A stretch of 64,000 nt of DNA from Pseudoflavitalea rhizosphaerae. Its GTDB lineage: Bacteria; Bacteroidota; Bacteroidia; Chitinophagales; Chitinophagaceae. A program made the position numbers and the translations under genes. Below are positions 45,334-54,244 of this stretch, one piece after another (the first letter of the stretch is position 1; every line of letters starts with the position of its first letter). The stretch is taken from NCBI RefSeq assembly GCF_003991355.1, contig NZ_RCSU01000022.1, forward strand, positions 18,385 to 82,384. The letters run 5' to 3'. The notes under the pieces are model-generated. The model saw only the letters and a list, made by a program, of their open reading frames with translations. It was not told the DNA's origin and did no database searches.

Positions 45334-45834
45334 ATGAAAAGGTCCGTGATCATTATAAGACATGCGAAGAGTAGCTGGAGTGATCCCTCCCAGCCTGATT
45401 TTGATCGTCCCCTGAATGATCGCGGCAAAGCCGATGCCCCAGTGATGGCAAAGCGCCTTCTGGACAAACATGTGCGCATCGATGCATTCATAACAAGTCC
45501 TGCAAAACGCGCAAAGAAAACAGCAGCCCTCTTTGCTGAAGTATATGGGAAAGATAAGGACCATCTGATCCAGGTGCCATCGCTTTATCATGCGGAGCCT
45601 CCGGACTTCTTCCGGTGCATTGCACAAGCCCCTGATCAGGCAGCTACCATCGCCATCTTTTCTCACAATCCAGGTATTACAGCTTTTGTGAATATGCTAA
45701 CCAAAGTAAATGTAGATGATATGCCTACATGTGCTGTATATGCCGTTCAATGCGAGCTGGCGCACTGGAGCGAATTTGAAACTGTTCAGAAAGATTTCTG
45801 GTTCTTCGATTATCCCAGGTCCTTCCTGCCCTGA
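45334..45834 (+). CDS. SixA-like histidine phosphatase
   Basis: 166-aa histidine-phosphatase-superfamily protein with the catalytic RHA motif (R9-H10) in IIRHAKSSW, the DRPLNDRGKADAPVMA block and the second His in IFSHNPGITAFVN. SixA removes phosphate from histidine phosphotransfer domains in multistep phosphorelays. Its location after a two-component cluster with a spare response regulator fits that role, but small members of this fold have many substrates. Confidence 0.87.
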   Translation: MKRSVIIIRHAKSSWSDPSQPDFDRPLNDRGKADAPVMAKRLLDKHVRIDAFITSPAKRAKKTAALFAEVYGKDKDHLIQVPSLYHAEPPDFFRCIAQAPDQAATIAIFSHNPGITAFVNMLTKVNVDDMPTCAVYAVQCELAHWSEFETVQKDFWFFDYPRSFLP

Positions 45835-45984
45835 TGAGGGAGTTGGCGGGCATTTGATTTGTATGTAATTTCGAAGGACATCCCTGATACATTCCACCCT
45901 CTCAGAAAACGATACCGGATTTCCTGCCGGTTTTAATTTTTGATTTCCTGTAAAATACCGCCGCACTACTAAAACTGAAAGCAT

Positions 45985-47505
45985 ATGCTTATTAGGCAAA
46001 TCATTCATCGCACCTTTGCGGCGCGAACCCTGCTACTTTGCGCATTATTAATGGCATCGGCAACTGGAATCTATGCTCAATGCACGCTTACGAAATTGAT
46101 ACCGGAAAATATTCCGATGGGAACTATTCCCGGGAATAATATACCAGGGAACCCCTTTCATGATTTCATCACCGGACAATTGAAATATTTTCCCGCAGAA
46201 TTCAGCGCAAACCCAACAAAAAAATATCCCGTGATCATCTATCTCCACGGTCATAGCGCTCAATCAAATGGCGGAGCAAACGATCTCTGCCTCATTCTTT
46301 CAGACATGGAGTATACCATTCCCTGGAATATTGAAAACAACAGGTTTCCTGAGCCATTCAATTACAATGGGACCGATTACAACTTTATAGTTCTCTGCCC
46401 TCAATTCCGTGGCTATGGTGATCCTTATCATTTCAATAACCAGCTCGATGCTTATATTACATGGATACTAGGCCAATCACAATACCAGATCGATCCGGAT
46501 CGTATCTACCTTACCGGCGCCAGTGCCGGAGCAAACCTTGTTGTGGATTATATCAGTAGCTCGGTTGAACATGCTGAAAGGATTGCTGCTGCCACATTAC
46601 CTTCGCTATGTTATCGCGTGGATCAGCAGGTTCTTGGTGTAAACGGTCCTGCGGTTATTGCTGAAGCCCAGCTTCCAACCTGGTTCATGCAATGTTCAAC
46701 CGATGGAAATCCCTGCCAGATCAGTGTTCCTACAGATTGGGTGAACGGTATTAATGCGCAACCAGAAAAAGTAACGCCAAGATTTACCGTTCTGAATCCC
46801 AATCCTGGCAATATTCCATTTGGAGACTCGCTGCTTTATTGCCGTGGATGGGCTCACCTTACCTGGGGGGCTATGTATTATCCACCGCAACCGTCAGGAA
46901 CATTTTCGCCTGACTTCTTTACCTGGAATCTCCAACACTCACGTGCGTCAACTCTGCCCGTCAAGCTCAAAGATTTTTCTCTCAAAGCCGTTAACGGAAA
47001 AGTACAATTGAAATGGACTACGTCCAGCGAAGAAGATAACCTGCAATTCACCGTTGAAAGAGCAGGAGCAGATCAGCGATTCCAGAAACTCTCCGTCATT
47101 CCCGGCAAAGGCACTACCAACCTGGAACAGGTATATGAGTACACAGACAATCAACCGCTCGAGAACCTCAACTACTACAGGCTGGTGCAAAAAGATATCG
47201 ATGGCCGCGAAAAAATATTCGATGCAAAACGCATCATGATGCGCCGCGATGGCAAATCACTCGTAACCGTTTCCTCCAATCCATTCACAACTGAGCTCAG
47301 CGCATTCGTTACTGTACAACACGCACAGCAGGTAAGGCTGAGCATCACAGATATGAGTGGAAAGGTCTGGGCCAATATTAACGGACGATACACAAGCGGC
47401 AGCTCCGAAGTGAGCCTTCCCGTTGGTAATCTGCCTAAAGGTGTGTACCTGCTGAAAGCCACAGGCGACGGGATTTCCAGCGTAGTGAAGATCATTAAGA
47501 GATAG
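45985..47505 (+). CDS. type-IX-secreted alpha/beta hydrolase (esterase/peptidase-like), paralogue 1
   Basis: 506 aa. Signal peptide (about 1-32, ending ATGIYAQ). The alpha/beta hydrolase domain (about 55-320) shows KKYPVIIYLHGHSAQSNGG and nucleophile S180 in LTGASAGANL, with a likely catalytic His in GWAHLTWG. It resembles poly(3-hydroxybutyrate)/feruloyl esterases and prolyl-oligopeptidase-like lipases. A Fn3-like stretch (about 325-420, VKLKDFSLKAVNGKVQLKW) precedes the C-terminal type IX sorting domain (about 425-506, ending GVYLLKATGDGISSVVKIIKR in family style). The product should be exported and anchored at the surface or released. Tandem paralogue of the next gene; terminated at 47531. 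Confidence 0.87.
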   Translation: MLIRQIIHRTFAARTLLLCALLMASATGIYAQCTLTKLIPENIPMGTIPGNNIPGNPFHDFITGQLKYFPAEFSANPTKKYPVIIYLHGHSAQSNGGANDLCLILSDMEYTIPWNIENNRFPEPFNYNGTDYNFIVLCPQFRGYGDPYHFNNQLDAYITWILGQSQYQIDPDRIYLTGASAGANLVVDYISSSVEHAERIAAATLPSLCYRVDQQVLGVNGPAVIAEAQLPTWFMQCSTDGNPCQISVPTDWVNGINAQPEKVTPRFTVLNPNPGNIPFGDSLLYCRGWAHLTWGAMYYPPQPSGTFSPDFFTWNLQHSRASTLPVKLKDFSLKAVNGKVQLKWTTSSEEDNLQFTVERAGADQRFQKLSVIPGKGTTNLEQVYEYTDNQPLENLNYYRLVQKDIDGREKIFDAKRIMMRRDGKSLVTVSSNPFTTELSAFVTVQHAQQVRLSITDMSGKVWANINGRYTSGSSEVSLPVGNLPKGVYLLKATGDGISSVVKIIKR

Positions 47506-47530
47506 TTTATTGAACAAGATTTTTTTGCAT

Positions 47531-47559
47531 AGCTCCCGCCATCGCGGGAGCTTTTTTTT
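47531..47559 (+). terminator. terminator between the two type-IX-secreted hydrolase genes
   Basis: Perfect 9-bp arms AGCTCCCGC and GCGGGAGCT, loop CATC, then seven further T after the stem. It separates the paralogues into independent transcripts. Confidence 0.93.
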
Positions 47560-47681
47560 ATTCAGTGAACAGCAATCGGAAAAAAGAAATCATTATTTTC
47601 TCATCATTTGATTTATCTCAAGTCTCTCCGGCAGGATAATTGTATCATGCTAATACTTCATCATCCAAAATCCATTCGAAC

Positions 47682-49130
47682 ATGTTTTTTCAATCCGTGA
47701 GCAGCAAGTGCTATCGCCTTGCGCTTTGTGCAATTGTTTTGTGCCTGATGTCTGCTGCCTTGTTTGCGCAGGATGGATGTCCTGACCGGACCTTTCCTGT
47801 GATGAAGCAGAAAAAAGTAACCGTCACTATCCCGGGTACCGATATGATCAAAGGCTACCTGGAAGCGCTGCCCGAAACTTACAACGCCAGTGCTGGTAAG
47901 CGTTTCCCGCTGATGATCTTTTTCCATGGAGCCAATGAAGGCGGCGATGGCTCTGCTGAAAAGCTCTGCCTGCTGGTGAATCAGTGGTGGTGGGCGCCCC
48001 CGTCGCTCATCGAACTGGATCGTTTTCCTCACTGGACAAATGATAAGAATGGACAACCCACGCAGTTCATCCTTATCTCCGCACAACTGGCTTATTTTGG
48101 AGATCCCTCCAAAGCGATCAATCCCCTCATCGATTATCTGCAACAGCGTTACCGGGTGGATGCTTCCAGAATCTATCTCACTGGATTGAGCGCCGGTGCT
48201 AATTTCATCATGAGTTATGCAGGCGCCAGCGCCGCCAACGCAAACAGGGTTGCAGGAATTGCACCTGTATCTCCCTGCATGAGCCTGAATACACAGCAGG
48301 CCACTGTGATTGCACGGGCCAATCTTGCTTTCTATTCCGTGCAATGCAGTACAGACGGAGCCTGCAGCGGATATACCGCAGCCAATAATGCTGCGCTGAT
48401 CAATCAGCAAAATCCAACGCTGAAAGCTGCCGCTACCACATTGCCCGTTCCCAACTGGGCCTGCAATTCCTTCACTCATGATGCATGGGGCACCGCTTAC
48501 GATACTACTTTCAAACAAAATATCAATGGCCGCAACCTGAATATGTATGAATGGATGTTGCAGAATGAACGCGCAGAGGTATTACCGGTAGTGCTGAAAG
48601 ATTATCAGCTCAAACTGGTGCAGGGGAAAGTGGTGATCAGCTGGACTACCAGCTATGAACACAATAACGCAGCTTTTCTCATCGAAAGAGCAGGCCAAAC
48701 GCTTCCCTTCACAGAGATCGGTAGTGTGGCCGGGTCCAACAATGCTACAGGTAGTAGGTACCAATGGACCGACGAAAATCCATTACCCGATCTGAACCAA
48801 TACCGTCTTGTACAGGTTGACCAGGATGGCGCCAAAGAATATTTCGGGATCAAAACTATTCTCAACCGCGCACAGGGATCCAAAGCAACCGTGATTGCTC
48901 CCAATCCCTTCAAAGGCGATCTCACCGTTTACCTGCAAATTCCCAGGGCTGAGCGGGTTCGCATAGTCATAACAGATGTGAATGGAAAAAGACTATATAG
49001 TATTGATCAGCAATTACAGGCAGGAACTACACCGCTGGAATTCAAAACGGCAGCGCTTAGCAAAGGCATTTATTTTTTGAAGATCGAAGGGAGATCGTTT
49101 ACTGAGAACAGGAAGATAGTGAAGCAATAA
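47682..49130 (+). CDS. type-IX-secreted alpha/beta hydrolase, paralogue 2
   Basis: 482 aa from the ATG at 47682. A TTG at 47640 would add 14 residues without sense before the signal peptide. Signal peptide about 1-29 (SAALFAQ). Hydrolase domain with RFPLMIFFHGANEGGDG, nucleophile S170 in LTGLSAGANF and a probable His in FTHDAWGTAYD. C-terminal Fn3-like part and type IX sorting domain ending GIYFLKIEGRSFTENRKIVKQ in family style. Clearly a duplicate of the upstream gene with a diverged catalytic half. Substrate unknown. Confidence 0.87.
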   Translation: MFFQSVSSKCYRLALCAIVLCLMSAALFAQDGCPDRTFPVMKQKKVTVTIPGTDMIKGYLEALPETYNASAGKRFPLMIFFHGANEGGDGSAEKLCLLVNQWWWAPPSLIELDRFPHWTNDKNGQPTQFILISAQLAYFGDPSKAINPLIDYLQQRYRVDASRIYLTGLSAGANFIMSYAGASAANANRVAGIAPVSPCMSLNTQQATVIARANLAFYSVQCSTDGACSGYTAANNAALINQQNPTLKAAATTLPVPNWACNSFTHDAWGTAYDTTFKQNINGRNLNMYEWMLQNERAEVLPVVLKDYQLKLVQGKVVISWTTSYEHNNAAFLIERAGQTLPFTEIGSVAGSNNATGSRYQWTDENPLPDLNQYRLVQVDQDGAKEYFGIKTILNRAQGSKATVIAPNPFKGDLTVYLQIPRAERVRIVITDVNGKRLYSIDQQLQAGTTPLEFKTAALSKGIYFLKIEGRSFTENRKIVKQ

Positions 49131-49153
49131 CAGTCAGGGATACCTGCAATTGA

Positions 49154-50311
49154 TCAGCTTTTCAGGGACTGAACAAAGGTGCTGATCACAGTCTTGTACA
49201 ACTGCATTTCATCCTCGATCGTTTGGAAAGGAAAAGAGGAAGCACGTTGCAACGCGCTTTGCAGGTTGAAATTCTCCTGTGTGAAACTACAGGCAAGTCT
49301 TTCTTTTTCCAGGTGACCGGCCAGGTATTCCTGTTCGGCCTGCCCGGGAGTTGGCACCAGTATGCTTTTCTTTTTTGTTTTCAGGATGTCCATCACTGTG
49401 GTATAGCCCGACCGGCTGATCACCAGTTTTGCATTGCAAACAAGCCGGTTCAGTTCTGGTGAAGGCAAATGATCGAAGCTGGTCAGATTGGACAAAAGCT
49501 TTTCTCCTTTTGAATGCTTTCCGGGAAGCGCCCTCACCAGCACAGCCTCTCCCTTGAATGCAGGTAATTGTTCCAGCAACTTTTGTTCGAAGATGGACCT
49601 TTGCGGCTCCGGCCCTGAAAGAATGATGAGTAGATCCACAGGACCTGCAACCAACTTGCCAGCCTGCGTTTCATCCGAATGATAATGATCGCATTTTTCA
49701 AACCTGCTGATCCCTCCTATGTATTTCACCGGGGGAGCAGGCATGATAGCCGGCCTTGCCAATTCTCCCGCTATCGAATAACCATGAGGGTTATCAGGCA
49801 CCCAGATTTCCGAGAAGCGGTTGATATGTTTGTAATTCATCGAGCGGGCCCTGCGGTCGAACCAGGCGCCCAATCCTGTTCTTAAGGCCAGTTGATGTGT
49901 AATGAAAACAGAGGGGATATGCTCAGCATATAGTCCGAAACGGTTATCGGAAATGATGGCGTCTACCCGGTGAGCAGAAAGGAAATTCTGCAACCAACGA
50001 TGCTCCTTTTTTATCCGTATCATCATTTTGGGTAGTTGAAACACAATTCTAACGATGGTTATCCATCGATTTTTTGCGTACCGGATGCCATAACCCTCCA
50101 GGTCATGATAAGTTAACTGGGGGAATTCGGCTTTCAGGAGAGTTTTTTGCTGGCTGTTGCAGGCAATGACCACATCGCAGCCTGCATGCATAAGTTGTTG
50201 AATAACAGGAACACAGCGCGTAGTATGACCCAAACCCCAATCCAATGGGGATATCAAAACTAAGGGTTTTCCACTATGGGGATTAAATTTAGCCTGTGTT
50301 GTCAATTTCAA
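49154..50311 (-). CDS. GT-B glycosyltransferase, MurG-like
   Basis: 385 aa from a TTG start; no ATG or GTG lies before the conserved opening LVLISPLDWGLGHTTRCVP, which forces the choice. The N-terminal Rossmann domain has the GLGHTTR loop. The C-terminal domain (about 200-370) has LLIILSGPEPQRSIFEQKLLE, and SRSGYTTVMDIL followed by VPTPGQAEQEYLAGHLEK, the donor-binding region of the GT28/MurG fold. Probably transfers a sugar from UDP-sugar to a lipid or surface acceptor. It is divergent from the small lipoprotein gene at 50355 and convergent with the hydrolase gene. Confidence 0.85.
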   Translation of the reverse strand: MKLTTQAKFNPHSGKPLVLISPLDWGLGHTTRCVPVIQQLMHAGCDVVIACNSQQKTLLKAEFPQLTYHDLEGYGIRYAKNRWITIVRIVFQLPKMMIRIKKEHRWLQNFLSAHRVDAIISDNRFGLYAEHIPSVFITHQLALRTGLGAWFDRRARSMNYKHINRFSEIWVPDNPHGYSIAGELARPAIMPAPPVKYIGGISRFEKCDHYHSDETQAGKLVAGPVDLLIILSGPEPQRSIFEQKLLEQLPAFKGEAVLVRALPGKHSKGEKLLSNLTSFDHLPSPELNRLVCNAKLVISRSGYTTVMDILKTKKKSILVPTPGQAEQEYLAGHLEKERLACSFTQENFNLQSALQRASSFPFQTIEDEMQLYKTVISTFVQSLKS

Positions 50312-50354
50312 ATAATAAATTGTTCGTAAAATAGTTTAATTTAGTAAAGACCAT

Positions 50355-50501
50355 ATGATGAGAACAGTGAAAAAGCCAATGATTTTTTTGTTATTAATTG
50401 TTATTTGTCTTGTTGCTGTCAGTTGCAGTGCCGGAAATAAAATGGGAGGCTCATCCAAAAAATGCGGCTGCGGCTTGAACAGGGGTTTTGTAGGCTATTA
50501 A
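50355..50501 (+). CDS. tiny lipoprotein, function unknown
   Basis: 48 aa, from the ATG at 50355 (a second ATG follows directly). A basic start, hydrophobic core MIFLLLIVICLVAV and lipobox VSC (Cys24), then a 24-residue mature peptide ending KKCGCGLNRGFVGY with a CxC pair. Small Cys-containing lipoproteins of this kind are common in Bacteroidota but uncharacterised. The 82-aa gene starts 14 bases downstream, so they form an operon. Confidence 0.75.
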   Translation: MMRTVKKPMIFLLLIVICLVAVSCSAGNKMGGSSKKCGCGLNRGFVGY

Positions 50502-50515
50502 AATCCTAATAAGAA

Positions 50516-50764
50516 ATGAAGACGCCCAATCGCGATTTGCTTGTCCTGGTGAAAGACGATCACCTTAGTGAAGCTGCTATGGAAAATGAACTGGAGCAGC
50601 TCAACCAGTTGCTTTTTCATTTTGAGACTATCGACAATTTCTGCGTTGCGCACGAAGTGTTCGATATGAACAGGTATAAAGTGATCCATACGGCCAGGCA
50701 TATCCGCAAACTGGTCCATCAGAAAGAACTGGAGCCCTTTGTTTTCATCTGCAATAAGAACTGA
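50516..50764 (+). CDS. small soluble protein of unknown function
   Basis: 82 aa, no signal peptide. Acidic N-terminal half and a helix-rich layout (ENELEQLNQLLFHFETIDNF; YKVIHTARHIRKLVHQKEL). Not recognised. Follows the tiny lipoprotein by 14 bases and is closed by a strong terminator, so the pair is a two-gene unit. Confidence 0.75.
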   Translation: MKTPNRDLLVLVKDDHLSEAAMENELEQLNQLLFHFETIDNFCVAHEVFDMNRYKVIHTARHIRKLVHQKELEPFVFICNKN

Positions 50765-50800
50765 TTTTTATACACGTTGACCTGGAATACCCAAAATAAC

Positions 50801-50840
50801 AAAGCGGGTGTATCATTTACTGGTACACCCGCTTTTATTT
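50801..50840. terminator. bidirectional terminator
   Basis: Perfect 12-bp arms AAAGCGGGTGTA (50801-50812) and TACACCCGCTTT (50824-50835), with A- and T-rich flanks. Serves the 82-aa gene (+) and the aminotransferase gene (-). Confidence 0.92.
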
Positions 50841-50858
50841 TGATGATGAATATTTTGT

Positions 50859-52115
50859 TTATGACAATTGGCCCAATGCATTGCGCAGCTGGCTGATCAT
50901 AGCAGGGATCTCCTCCACTTTGCAGGTGCCCACACTGAGGCGGTACCAGGGTGAAGTTTTTTCCGCACCGAATGCATAGAAAGGCACAACGGCCAGTTTG
51001 GCTGCACTCAGCAGGTAGGCTGTAACATCGCTTTGCTTTTCCAGGACGGTACCGTCTGAAGTCTTCTTTCCTTTAAGATCGAATTTGATGGTAAGATAGA
51101 TGGCAGCCTGCGGGGCAATGGCATCAACGGCAAATCCTTCTTTCTTCAGATCGGAAAGACCATTGTAGATGCCACGGAGACGCGCTTCCAGGGCGGCTTT
51201 GAAGTCTGTCAGGTATTGATCGATGGCTTCTTTTTTGTAAAGGAATTTCGCAACGGCTTTCTGTTCCGCCATGGGAGCCCATCCACCGATATGACTGAGG
51301 ATGGCCTTCATTTTATCGATCACCGTTTTGGGGCCCATCGCCCAACCCACACGCACACCCGTAGCGGCAAATACCTTGCTGATGGCATCGATGAAGATGG
51401 TATACTGCTGCATGGCAGGCCTGAGCGATACCGGATTGTAATGTCGGATATCCCCGTACGTGAGATGCCAGTACATCTGGTCGTACATCACGTACAGTTT
51501 TTTCTCGTTCTCGCCACGGGCGGCATTCTCTTCGAGGACCATATCGCAGATAGCAGTCAGTTCCTTTTCGGAAAATGTTGTACCGGTTGGATTCTGCGGA
51601 GAGCAGAGCGCCAGCAGTGTAGCTCCCTTGATAACAGGACGGAGCTGTTCAACGGTAGGCATGAAATTGTTCCCGGGAGTGGCTTCCACCAAAACGTGCT
51701 CAGCTCCTACAAAATGTGCATAATGATTATTGTTCCAGGATGGCACTGCATACACCACCTTATCACCTTTATCCACGATGGCCCTGAACAAGCTGTAGAT
51801 CAGCGGCCGTCCACCGGCAGCGATCAGGATCTCGGCATGTGAGTAATGGATCTGCTCCCTTTCCTTGATGAAAGCAGCCACAGCCTCACGGAGGTCCAGG
51901 TTACCTTCAGCGGCGGGATAGTTGGTAAAATGATTGCGGTATGCATCGATGATCTCCTGCTGCAATTGAGCAGGGATGGGGAAGATAGAGGGGTCGAAAT
52001 CGCCTACGGTAAAATTGTAGATCTTTTCGCCCTGGCGTATCTTTTCTTTGATCTCGCCTCCAAGTTTCACGATCTCTGACCCGATCAGGGTTTCCGAAAG
52101 ATGACTGAGTTTCAT
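50859..52115 (-). CDS. PLP-dependent aminotransferase, class I/II
   Basis: 418 aa, fold type I, cytosolic. N-terminal NFTVGDFDPSIFPIP (substrate-side loop), LIAAGGRPLIYSLF, CSPQNPTGTTFS for the PLP-contacting Asn, the PLP Lys K247 in AISKVFAATGVRVGW and the Arg in WYRLSVGTC that binds the carboxylate. Similar to aspartate/aromatic aminotransferases; the amino-acid substrate cannot be assigned. 94 bases separate it from the gene upstream on the same strand. Confidence 0.9.
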   Translation of the reverse strand: MKLSHLSETLIGSEIVKLGGEIKEKIRQGEKIYNFTVGDFDPSIFPIPAQLQQEIIDAYRNHFTNYPAAEGNLDLREAVAAFIKEREQIHYSHAEILIAAGGRPLIYSLFRAIVDKGDKVVYAVPSWNNNHYAHFVGAEHVLVEATPGNNFMPTVEQLRPVIKGATLLALCSPQNPTGTTFSEKELTAICDMVLEENAARGENEKKLYVMYDQMYWHLTYGDIRHYNPVSLRPAMQQYTIFIDAISKVFAATGVRVGWAMGPKTVIDKMKAILSHIGGWAPMAEQKAVAKFLYKKEAIDQYLTDFKAALEARLRGIYNGLSDLKKEGFAVDAIAPQAAIYLTIKFDLKGKKTSDGTVLEKQSDVTAYLLSAAKLAVVPFYAFGAEKTSPWYRLSVGTCKVEEIPAMISQLRNALGQLS

Positions 52116-52208
52116 GGGGCAAAAATAATAAAACTCTCTATTGAGACCCGGTTAAAAATTAACGCTCGTTAGTTAATCCGGAAAATATTGATGAATCTGC
52201 CTTTTAGC

Positions 52209-53492
52209 TTACTTATCGTACTTATTCAGGATGTCAACAACATTTTGGTCCAGGTGAACGGCCGTATCACTCAAAGGCTTGCCGAAAAAATGCGTCTCGT
52301 ACTCATTTCTGTATACCCCATTCGCCTGCTTTTTCGCAAATTCCTCTTTATTCAATCCTGTTTTGAGTGAATAGATGGCAGCGATGATGCCCAGCACCAG
52401 GTAGAAGACCAGGTACGCCTTACTCAGCAATTTAAGCCAGGGCCTGCTATTGAAAGGTGTTTGCATAACAACGGCGATGATCAATGGCAGAACGGGCACC
52501 CAGAACCGGGGATCGTAATAAGGCCAGTTGATAATGATAAATGCATAGAACACCAGGTACATTTTGATATAGAAGGGAATGCTGCTTCGCTTAGCAAACA
52601 ATATCCAGAGGAACCAAACCAGAACAGCAACGCCCAGTATCACGAATAAGACAGGGCCTGTGGCGCCGGGTAGAAAACCCATCAGTTTTGAAGCCGGCAT
52701 ATTCACAAAAACCTCTCCCAGTTCCTGTAAATGGTTCTTCAGGTTTTCAGCAAAGAAAGAGCCCGCGCCTTTGCCCATGGATGTTTTCAACAGGCTGGTA
52801 TAATCCATGATCTTGAGTTGTTTGGCAAAGAAGGCCAGGATGGCCAGCACTACTATTATTGCCACGATCACCAGTTTGTTCTTACGAATGATCCTGCTGA
52901 TCTCAGCCCTGTGCTGGTACACCACGCCCAGCACTAATGCAGGGATCAGGGAAATACCAACAGTCCTGGTGAGCAAGGTGAGGAAACCCAGCAGAAATGC
53001 GAGTATCAGCCATTTGTATCCTTTTTGTTTTGTATAAAGATGAAAACAGTACAAAGAGGAACAGGAGAAGAAAATGTATTGCATCTCGGAGAGCGGATGC
53101 GTGGAAAACTTGATCACCGTCCAGTTGAAAAGAACGAGTGAATAGAAAAGAAAAGGAGAAAGTTGCTCTTTGAATATCTTTTGTACAAACCAGATACCGA
53201 AGAAAAGATAGATGCAGTTCACCAGAACGATAAAGAAACCGTTCAATATGCCCAGCTTCGAAAGCCCGATCAACAGTGCCGTATATCCATAAGGCAGGTA
53301 ATCGGTAGCTGCAAAGGAATCAGGAGGGCAGCCATATTCCAGGCAGTCTTTGATATTATAATACCGGATGGAATCGAAATGGATATGGAGCGGGGTGAAA
53401 CAGGCAGCCAGGTAAGCAATGGCCATAACGGTGAACAATCCCCGCAGGACCCTGGTGTTGCCGCTGCCTGGAGTTGGTTGGATACTTGTCAT
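52209..53492 (-). CDS. polytopic membrane protein, glycosyltransferase-like (ArnT/PMT type)
   Basis: 427 aa with about 10 membrane helices. An early periplasmic loop shows HIHFDSIRYYNIKDC and CPPDSFAATDYLPYGY; acidic residues in the first loop are typical of GT-C enzymes using lipid-linked sugars. Arg/Lys-rich cytoplasmic loops separate the helices. It follows the methyltransferase by 11 bases and the GT2 enzyme before that, so the trio probably modifies a lipid-linked sugar and transfers it outside the membrane. The exact family is not certain. Confidence 0.72.
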   Translation of the reverse strand: MTSIQPTPGSGNTRVLRGLFTVMAIAYLAACFTPLHIHFDSIRYYNIKDCLEYGCPPDSFAATDYLPYGYTALLIGLSKLGILNGFFIVLVNCIYLFFGIWFVQKIFKEQLSPFLFYSLVLFNWTVIKFSTHPLSEMQYIFFSCSSLYCFHLYTKQKGYKWLILAFLLGFLTLLTRTVGISLIPALVLGVVYQHRAEISRIIRKNKLVIVAIIVVLAILAFFAKQLKIMDYTSLLKTSMGKGAGSFFAENLKNHLQELGEVFVNMPASKLMGFLPGATGPVLFVILGVAVLVWFLWILFAKRSSIPFYIKMYLVFYAFIIINWPYYDPRFWVPVLPLIIAVVMQTPFNSRPWLKLLSKAYLVFYLVLGIIAAIYSLKTGLNKEEFAKKQANGVYRNEYETHFFGKPLSDTAVHLDQNVVDILNKYDK

Positions 53493-53503
53493 AGTTGAAG
53501 GGT

Positions 53504-54244
53504 TTATTTTTTCCGGCCTATGGCTATAACGGAAAGGCCCAGCCGGTGAAAAGTGATCTGGTCAATCATTCTGAATAAGGGAACAAGCTTGTTAAAGGTT
53601 CTGAGCTGATTGGCAGGGATGATCTTTTTCCGGAGCAGGCTGCCACTCAGCCACCATCCAAAGATGCCTGCTGCATTGAAATACCTTGTATTGGTCACTT
53701 CAAATCCCTGCCTTTCCATCAGCCTGGAAAGACGTTGCGCACTGTAGCGTTTAAAATGGCCCAGCTCCTTGTCGAACGGATTGTATAGCCATTGATACGC
53801 AGGTACCAGTATCACGGCATTGCCCCCGGGTTTCAGCATCTGGTAACAATGGGCTATGGCCAGATCGTCGTTCCGGATATGTTCCACCACATTGAGGGCA
53901 ACAACGGTATCAAAGGAATTGGAGAGGGCGGAATACCTGTTATTGAAATCAGGAGCTACCAGGTCCAGGTTCACCACCTGTTGCAGACCGGGATGGTTCC
54001 CGAATTGTTTCTGCAACAGGTGGCAATATTCTTTTCGCAGGTCTGTGGCTGTTAGAGCGAAGCCATGTTCAAGAAAAAAAGCAGAGAGGTTGCCGATGCC
54101 GCTTCCGACTTCCAGGACATCTCCACGGCACCAGGGTGCAATGGCATCATAAAGCCAGCGGTTGAATTTTTGGGCCCCGGCGAATTGTTCCAGGGTTTCC
54201 AGTCCTGCCGGATCTGTCTGCTCCAGTTCTTCGATACCTGTCAT
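53504..54244 (-). CDS. class I SAM-dependent methyltransferase
   Basis: 246 aa, cytosolic. Motif [12 protein letters not shown] (about 42-52), acidic end of strand 2 in ATDLRKEY, motif in [16 protein letters not shown] (about 113-128), and motif in [14 protein letters not shown]. Overlaps the GT2 gene by four bases (ATGA), so translation is coupled. Likely methylates a lipid or sugar intermediate in the same pathway; substrate unknown. Confidence 0.9.
   Translation of the reverse strand: MTGIEELEQTDPAGLETLEQFAGAQKFNRWLYDAIAPWCRGDVLEVGSGIGNLSAFFLEHGFALTATDLRKEYCHLLQKQFGNHPGLQQVVNLDLVAPDFNNRYSALSNSFDTVVALNVVEHIRNDDLAIAHCYQMLKPGGNAVILVPAYQWLYNPFDKELGHFKRYSAQRLSRLMERQGFEVTNTRYFNAAGIFGWWLSGSLLRKKIIPANQLRTFNKLVPLFRMIDQITFHRLGLSVIAIGRKK

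Noticed and set aside
47661..48518. 285-aa open frame antisense to the second type-IX-secreted hydrolase
   Set aside because: Coding evidence (signal peptide, Ser nucleophile block, sorting domain) is entirely on the plus strand.
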